The position numbers were made by a program, and so were the translations under genes. Below, piece after piece: positions 7,337 through 10,021 of a DNA stretch of 10,021 nt (position 1 is the stretch's first letter; each line of letters opens with the position of its first letter). The DNA comes from Burkholderiales bacterium (GTDB lineage: Bacteria > Pseudomonadota > Gammaproteobacteria > Burkholderiales > Burkholderiaceae_C), in contig JABMMR010000307.1 of NCBI GenBank assembly GCA_013205525.1, positions 1 to 10,021 on the forward strand, read 5' to 3'. The notes under the pieces are model-generated. The model worked only from the letters and a program-made list of their open reading frames with translations, was not told the origin of the DNA and ran no database searches.

Positions 7337-7360
7337 AAAAAAAAACCGCGTCAAACGCGG
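7337..7360 (-). terminator. Second terminator-like hairpin between pqqA and pqqB
   Basis: On the minus strand CCGCG, a five-base loop TTTGA, then CGCGG, followed at once by nine T. The stem is only five base pairs but all G-C. It lies 16 bases upstream of the pqqB GTG, so transcripts that reach pqqB must pass it. Confidence 0.6.
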
Positions 7361-7388
7361 GAATCAAAACAGGGAAATACCCAAATAT

Positions 7389-7420
7389 AAAAAAAGGCCT
7401 GTCGAGTTACCCCGACAGAC
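7389..7420 (-). terminator. Strong intrinsic terminator or attenuator after pqqA
   Basis: On the minus strand GTCTGTCGGG, loop GTAA (a GNRA-type tetraloop), then CTCGACAGGC. This is a ten-pair stem including two G-U pairs, followed by C and seven T. It begins 11 bases after the pqqA stop. This is a textbook Rho-independent terminator, and placed before pqqB it would let most transcripts end after pqqA. Confidence 0.85.
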
Positions 7421-7422
7421 CG

Positions 7423-7437
7423 CCGTTAAATTAACGG
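7423..7437. repeat. Palindrome over the pqqA stop codon
   Basis: CCGTTAA, one central A, TTAACGG: a perfect 7+1+7 palindrome that includes the pqqA TAA at 7431-7433. In RNA it could form a small hairpin that protects the pqqA message end or marks a processing site; as DNA it could bind a dimeric protein. Confidence 0.5.
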
Positions 7438-7505
7438 TTAGCGATGTACATGGTGATTTCGAAACCGAAACGCATGTCGCTTGCTGCAGGTGTTTGCCAT
7501 TTCAT
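7431..7505 (-). CDS. pqqA: PqqA, peptide precursor of pyrroloquinoline quinone
   Basis: A 24-residue peptide opening MKWQTPAASDMRF and ending ITMYIANR. All atoms of the PQQ backbone come from its Glu16 and Tyr20, which are present with the required three-residue spacing (E-I-T-M-Y). This matches the classical PqqA of 23-24 residues, including the conserved 'RFGFEITMY' core. After PqqE makes the Glu-Tyr crosslink on the PqqD-bound peptide, proteases must free the crosslinked pair; no pqqF or pqqG is in the window. The ATG at 7503-7505 has a near-perfect AGGAGA ribosome site six bases upstream, the best in the window, in keeping with high expression. It is the first gene of the minus-strand pqq cluster and is followed directly by the terminator-like hairpins. 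Confidence 0.97.
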   Translation of the reverse strand: MKWQTPAASDMRFGFEITMYIANR

Positions 7506-7511
7506 GGTGTA

Positions 7512-7517
7512 TCTCCT
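7512..7517 (-). promoter_or_regulatory. Strong ribosome binding site of pqqA
   Basis: AGGAGA on the minus strand with a six-base spacer to the pqqA ATG. It is clearly stronger than any other Shine-Dalgarno match in the window. Confidence 0.8.
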
Positions 7518-7724
7518 ATGAGTGCCGCTGATTACGGCGAATCGTGAACAGAATCATTCCGAACACAGGAGCAGATTCTTAATTGCGTGCCATCGCTTGT
7601 ATATAGAGAAAATCTGTAATTTGCGCATCTCTTTGCCCTCTCATGACTTTTTCCTAAGGGTTTACCTGTTATTTTTTAAATGCAACTGAAGAGGAATAAC
7701 AAAACTATTAACATAAGTGAGATC
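7518..7724. promoter_or_regulatory. Divergent control region between pqqA and the peptidase gene
   Basis: About 200 bases that must hold the start signals for pqqA (minus) and the hydrolase (plus). A TATATA sits at 7600-7605 and could serve as a -10 on either strand, but I see no good -35 at the right distance for either. A small hairpin GCCG..CGGC lies at about 7525-7536 in the presumed pqqA leader. No riboswitch or operator is recognisable. The upstream in-frame ATG of the hydrolase at 7680 also falls here and has no ribosome site. Confidence 0.4.
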
Positions 7725-8699
7725 ATGAATGAAGTGTCTAAACAAAAAAAATTTACAGAAGAAGAACCTTTTAATCAAGGCTTTCTAAGTCCTCAAGAGG
7801 GTCATTCTGTTTATTTTGAAGAATGCGGTTCGCCCAACGGTTTTCCTGTGGTGTTTCTTCATGGCGGTCCAGGCAGCGGGTGCAGCCCCAGACATCGCCA
7901 ACTTTTTAACCCACGCACAACCCGAGTAGTTTTTTTTGATCAACGCGGGTGTGGGCGCAGTTTGGCTGACAAGCCCTTGCATGCCAACACAACACAACAC
8001 CTGATTGATGACATAGAGCGCTTACGCAAACATGTGGGGATAGAGCGCTGGTTGGTCGTTGGCGGTTCGTGGGGCGCTACTTTGGGTTTGGCCTATGCCA
8101 ATAGGCACCGGCATGCCTGTTTGGGTGCAGTCTTGAGAGGGGTTTTTCTGGCACGAAGCTCTGACTTAACTTGGTTTTTTCAAGACGCACAATGCTTATT
8201 GCCTGATGCTTGGAACACACTTGCACAACACATACCAGCCCAACATCGTTTACACATCGGGTCCTATTTTTTTGATCAAATACTTCACGATGTTGATACT
8301 GGCGCATGGCCTGTGGTGCGTGCTTGGCAAAATTGGGAAAACTCCCTGACGCAGCGTTGCCATATTGAAACCACAACAGAACTGAGTGCACATGAAAAAA
8401 AAATTCTTGTTAATAAATACAAAGTGCAAAGCCACTATTTAAGTCATCAATGTTTTTTTCCTGCGGGTGGAGTGCTGTCGCAAATTAGTCATTTAAAAGA
8501 CCTACCGATTCATCTGCTGCATGGCCGCTTAGATTGGATTTGTCTCCCCCAAGCAGCCTGGGACTTACACCAAGCACTTGCGCAAAGTCGTTTGCAATGG
8601 ATCGATGACGCCGGACACAATCCGTTTGAGCCTTCATTATTTCAGGCCATGGCTCAAGCCATAGAAGATGCAGTTACTGCATTGAATAAACTGACGTAA
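7725..8699 (+). CDS. Prolyl iminopeptidase family hydrolase (S33, alpha/beta hydrolase)
   Basis: The product is 324 residues from the ATG at 7725. Family members (EC 3.4.11.5) cut N-terminal proline from peptides in the cytoplasm. Visible are HGGPG (46-50, oxyanion region), 'FFDQRGCGRS' (70-79), the nucleophile motif GGSWG with Ser115, 'LRGVFL', Asp270 in 'HGRLDWICLP' and His298 in 'AGHNPFEP': a complete catalytic triad. Of the two glutamates that hold the substrate's free amino group in the Serratia enzyme (204 and 232), the first is kept (Glu205 in WEN) but the second is Gln235 ('VQSHY' against 'IENHY'), so specificity may differ. A start at 7680 would add 15 residues absent from relatives and has no ribosome site; 7725 has a weak GTGAG upstream. 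It is divergent from pqqA, and the M48 gene follows after 9 bases. True activity uncertain, family firm. Confidence 0.9.
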   Translation: MNEVSKQKKFTEEEPFNQGFLSPQEGHSVYFEECGSPNGFPVVFLHGGPGSGCSPRHRQLFNPRTTRVVFFDQRGCGRSLADKPLHANTTQHLIDDIERLRKHVGIERWLVVGGSWGATLGLAYANRHRHACLGAVLRGVFLARSSDLTWFFQDAQCLLPDAWNTLAQHIPAQHRLHIGSYFFDQILHDVDTGAWPVVRAWQNWENSLTQRCHIETTTELSAHEKKILVNKYKVQSHYLSHQCFFPAGGVLSQISHLKDLPIHLLHGRLDWICLPQAAWDLHQALAQSRLQWIDDAGHNPFEPSLFQAMAQAIEDAVTALNKLT

Positions 8700-8708
8700 A
8701 CTAAAAAA

Positions 8709-9968
8709 ATGTCTTCAAGCTACACACTGACCTTGGTCTTCGCCGGTTTTTTAACACTCAACCTGCTTCTTAAACTCTGGCTGGCAAACCGCCAACTTAG
8801 TCACATTTCCCAACACCGAGCATCGGTTCCCGTGGCTTTCAAGGAAGTTATTGAACTGAGCGCTCATCAAAAAGCCGCCGATTACACCTCGGCAAAACTG
8901 CGATTGGGTCATTGGCGATTGGCGATAGATGCCAGCATGTTGCTGGTCTGGACCTTGCTGGGTGGATTGGGTGCTTTAGACACCTGGTTGGTGCAAGTAA
9001 GCAGCACCGGCATGCTGCAGCAACTTCTGTTGGTGATGGGTTTTATGCTCATCAGTAGTTTGGTGAATTTGCCTCTGTCTTACTATCAAACCTTCAAGAT
9101 TGACCAACACTTTGGCTTTAACAAGATGAGCTTGGGTTTGTGGGTCAGCGATTTGGTCAAAAGCTCCGCCCTTGGCTTGGTGCTTGGCTTGCCTTTGGTT
9201 GCGGCGATTTTGTGGCTGATGCAGTCGGGCGGCAACCAATGGTGGTTGCTGGCTTGGACATTGTTGGTGGGCTACCAATTGTTTGTCATGTGGTTGGCGC
9301 CCAACTACATCATGCCTTTGTTCAACAAGTTCCAACCTTTGGAAGACTCCCTATTGCAAAAACGAGTGGACGCATTGATGCAGCGCACCGGCTTCAAATC
9401 CGATGGTTTTTTTGTCATGGATGGCAGTCGTCGCTCGGCCCATGCCAACGCTTATTTCACAGGGCTGGGCAAGCAAAAGCGCGTGGTGTTTTTCGATACC
9501 TTGCTCAAGCAACTCAGCCCCAGTGAAATGGAAGCCGTGTTGGCACACGAACTGGGTCATGCCAAGCTCAACCACATCCCCAAGTCGTTATTGCGTAGCT
9601 TTGCCATCAGTTTGCTGGGCATGGCGGCACTGGGCTGGCTGAGCACACAGATGTGGTTCTATACCGGACTGGGTGTGCAGCCGCATTCAGCCTCCTCGAA
9701 CGACGCTTTGGCCTTGTTGCTGTTCATGCTGGTGGTGCCTTTGGTAACCTTCATCACGACGCCCTTGAGTGCGATTAAATCGCGGCAATACGAGTTTGAA
9801 GCCGACGCCTTTGCTTGTGCACATGCCAGCGGTCAAGACTTGCGCCAAGCCTTGCTTAAGCTTTACCAAGGCAACGCGTCCACCCTAACGCCAGACCCGC
9901 TGTACGTGGCTTTTTACCATTCACACCCACCCGCTGCTCAACGCTTGGGAAGATTGACTGCTCAATAA
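8709..9968 (+). CDS. Ste24-type M48 membrane metallopeptidase (CAAX protease homologue)
   Basis: The product is 419 residues, the usual size of bacterial Ste24 homologues. N-terminal hydrophobic segments at about 5-25, 72-94, 103-123, 150-172 and 178-197 form the M48 N-terminal membrane domain. The zinc site HELGH is at 280-284, and the third ligand is probably Glu362 in 'SRQYEFEADAFA'. 'AHANAYFTG' (244-252) and a late 'HSHPP' (404-408) are further Ste24 marks. Two more hydrophobic segments are near 297-315 and 334-354. Bacteria make few prenylated proteins, so the homologue is thought to work in membrane protein quality control rather than CAAX cutting. The ATG follows the hydrolase stop by nine bases, with no clear ribosome site, so co-transcription is likely. 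It carries no mark tying it to PQQ and is probably a housekeeping gene. Confidence 0.93.
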   Translation: MSSSYTLTLVFAGFLTLNLLLKLWLANRQLSHISQHRASVPVAFKEVIELSAHQKAADYTSAKLRLGHWRLAIDASMLLVWTLLGGLGALDTWLVQVSSTGMLQQLLLVMGFMLISSLVNLPLSYYQTFKIDQHFGFNKMSLGLWVSDLVKSSALGLVLGLPLVAAILWLMQSGGNQWWLLAWTLLVGYQLFVMWLAPNYIMPLFNKFQPLEDSLLQKRVDALMQRTGFKSDGFFVMDGSRRSAHANAYFTGLGKQKRVVFFDTLLKQLSPSEMEAVLAHELGHAKLNHIPKSLLRSFAISLLGMAALGWLSTQMWFYTGLGVQPHSASSNDALALLLFMLVVPLVTFITTPLSAIKSRQYEFEADAFACAHASGQDLRQALLKLYQGNASTLTPDPLYVAFYHSHPPAAQRLGRLTAQ

Positions 9969-9974
9969 AGAATA

Positions 9975-10000
9975 TATCTAGGCGGCAGTTGAAGGGCAAT
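9975..10000 (+). repeat. Imperfect dispersed repeat, copy C
   Basis: Begins TATCTAGGCGGCAGTT and matches copy B at 2710-2735 at 20 of 26 positions in the same orientation. It starts six bases after the M48 stop. The last bases of the window (TAGGTGAAA) could be the ribosome site of a next plus-strand gene, so both copies would lie just upstream of plus-strand genes. Confidence 0.45.
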
Positions 10001-10021
10001 AGGCTTAGCCATTAGGTGAAA

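Noticed and set aside
7322..7354. N-terminal extension of pqqB from a TTG at 7354
   Set aside because: It would start in the loop of a terminator hairpin and add residues before the conserved [12 protein letters not shown] opening.
7575..7595. Sigma-54-like promoter (TGGCAC) upstream of pqqA
   Set aside because: The -24 element fits, but ten bases after GG the required GC is AG, so the -12 element is missing.
8709..9968. M48 peptidase as a PqqA-processing protease
   Set aside because: Ste24-type M48 genes are widespread in proteobacteria without pqq genes; adjacency here is through the hydrolase only, with nothing in the sequence to link it.
1..10021. CRISPR array, tRNA, rRNA, insertion sequence or transposase
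   Set aside because: No regularly spaced repeats, cloverleaf-like sequence or transposase-like protein was seen on either strand.

Overview
The window looks like part of a chromosome from a Gram-negative proteobacterium, most likely a betaproteobacterium of the Burkholderiales (Comamonadaceae-like, freshwater type). That placement is inference: it rests on a pqqABCDE cluster in order, a Ste24-type M48 peptidase, a TolQ/TolR-type envelope system with a lipoprotein, moderate GC and several non-ATG starts. There is no rRNA or tRNA gene to settle it.

Left part (112-2656, minus strand): a tight four-gene operon with gaps of 13, 1 and 2 bases. It encodes a MotA/TolQ/ExbB-type channel protein, a TolR/ExbD-like protein whose periplasmic part is an unusual aspartate-rich domain (DUF2135-like by eye), a two-helix membrane protein and a lipoprotein. 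I do not recognise it as a named system. It reads as an ion-driven envelope device of unknown output and is the best candidate here for something undescribed.

Middle (2789-4219, plus strand): an AT-rich gene for an MdtD-like DHA2 drug exporter, divergent from the operon and convergent with pqqE.

Right-centre (4230-7505, minus strand): the complete core pathway for the redox cofactor pyrroloquinoline quinone. PqqA is the 24-residue precursor, PqqE crosslinks its Glu16 and Tyr20, PqqD is the peptide-binding chaperone, PqqB and PqqC act late. pqqB to pqqE overlap or nearly overlap. pqqA is separated from them by a palindrome and two intrinsic-terminator-like hairpins, which suggests that far more precursor than enzyme is made. 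No pqqF/pqqG protease and no PQQ-dependent dehydrogenase lie in the window.

Right end (7725-9968, plus strand): a prolyl-iminopeptidase-family hydrolase divergent from pqqA, then a membrane M48 metallopeptidase. The hydrolase has lost one of the two glutamates that hold the substrate's free amino end, which makes it an interesting though unproven candidate for trimming PqqA. An imperfect 26-bp repeat occurs before the exporter gene and again after the M48 gene, with a weaker third copy near the left edge.
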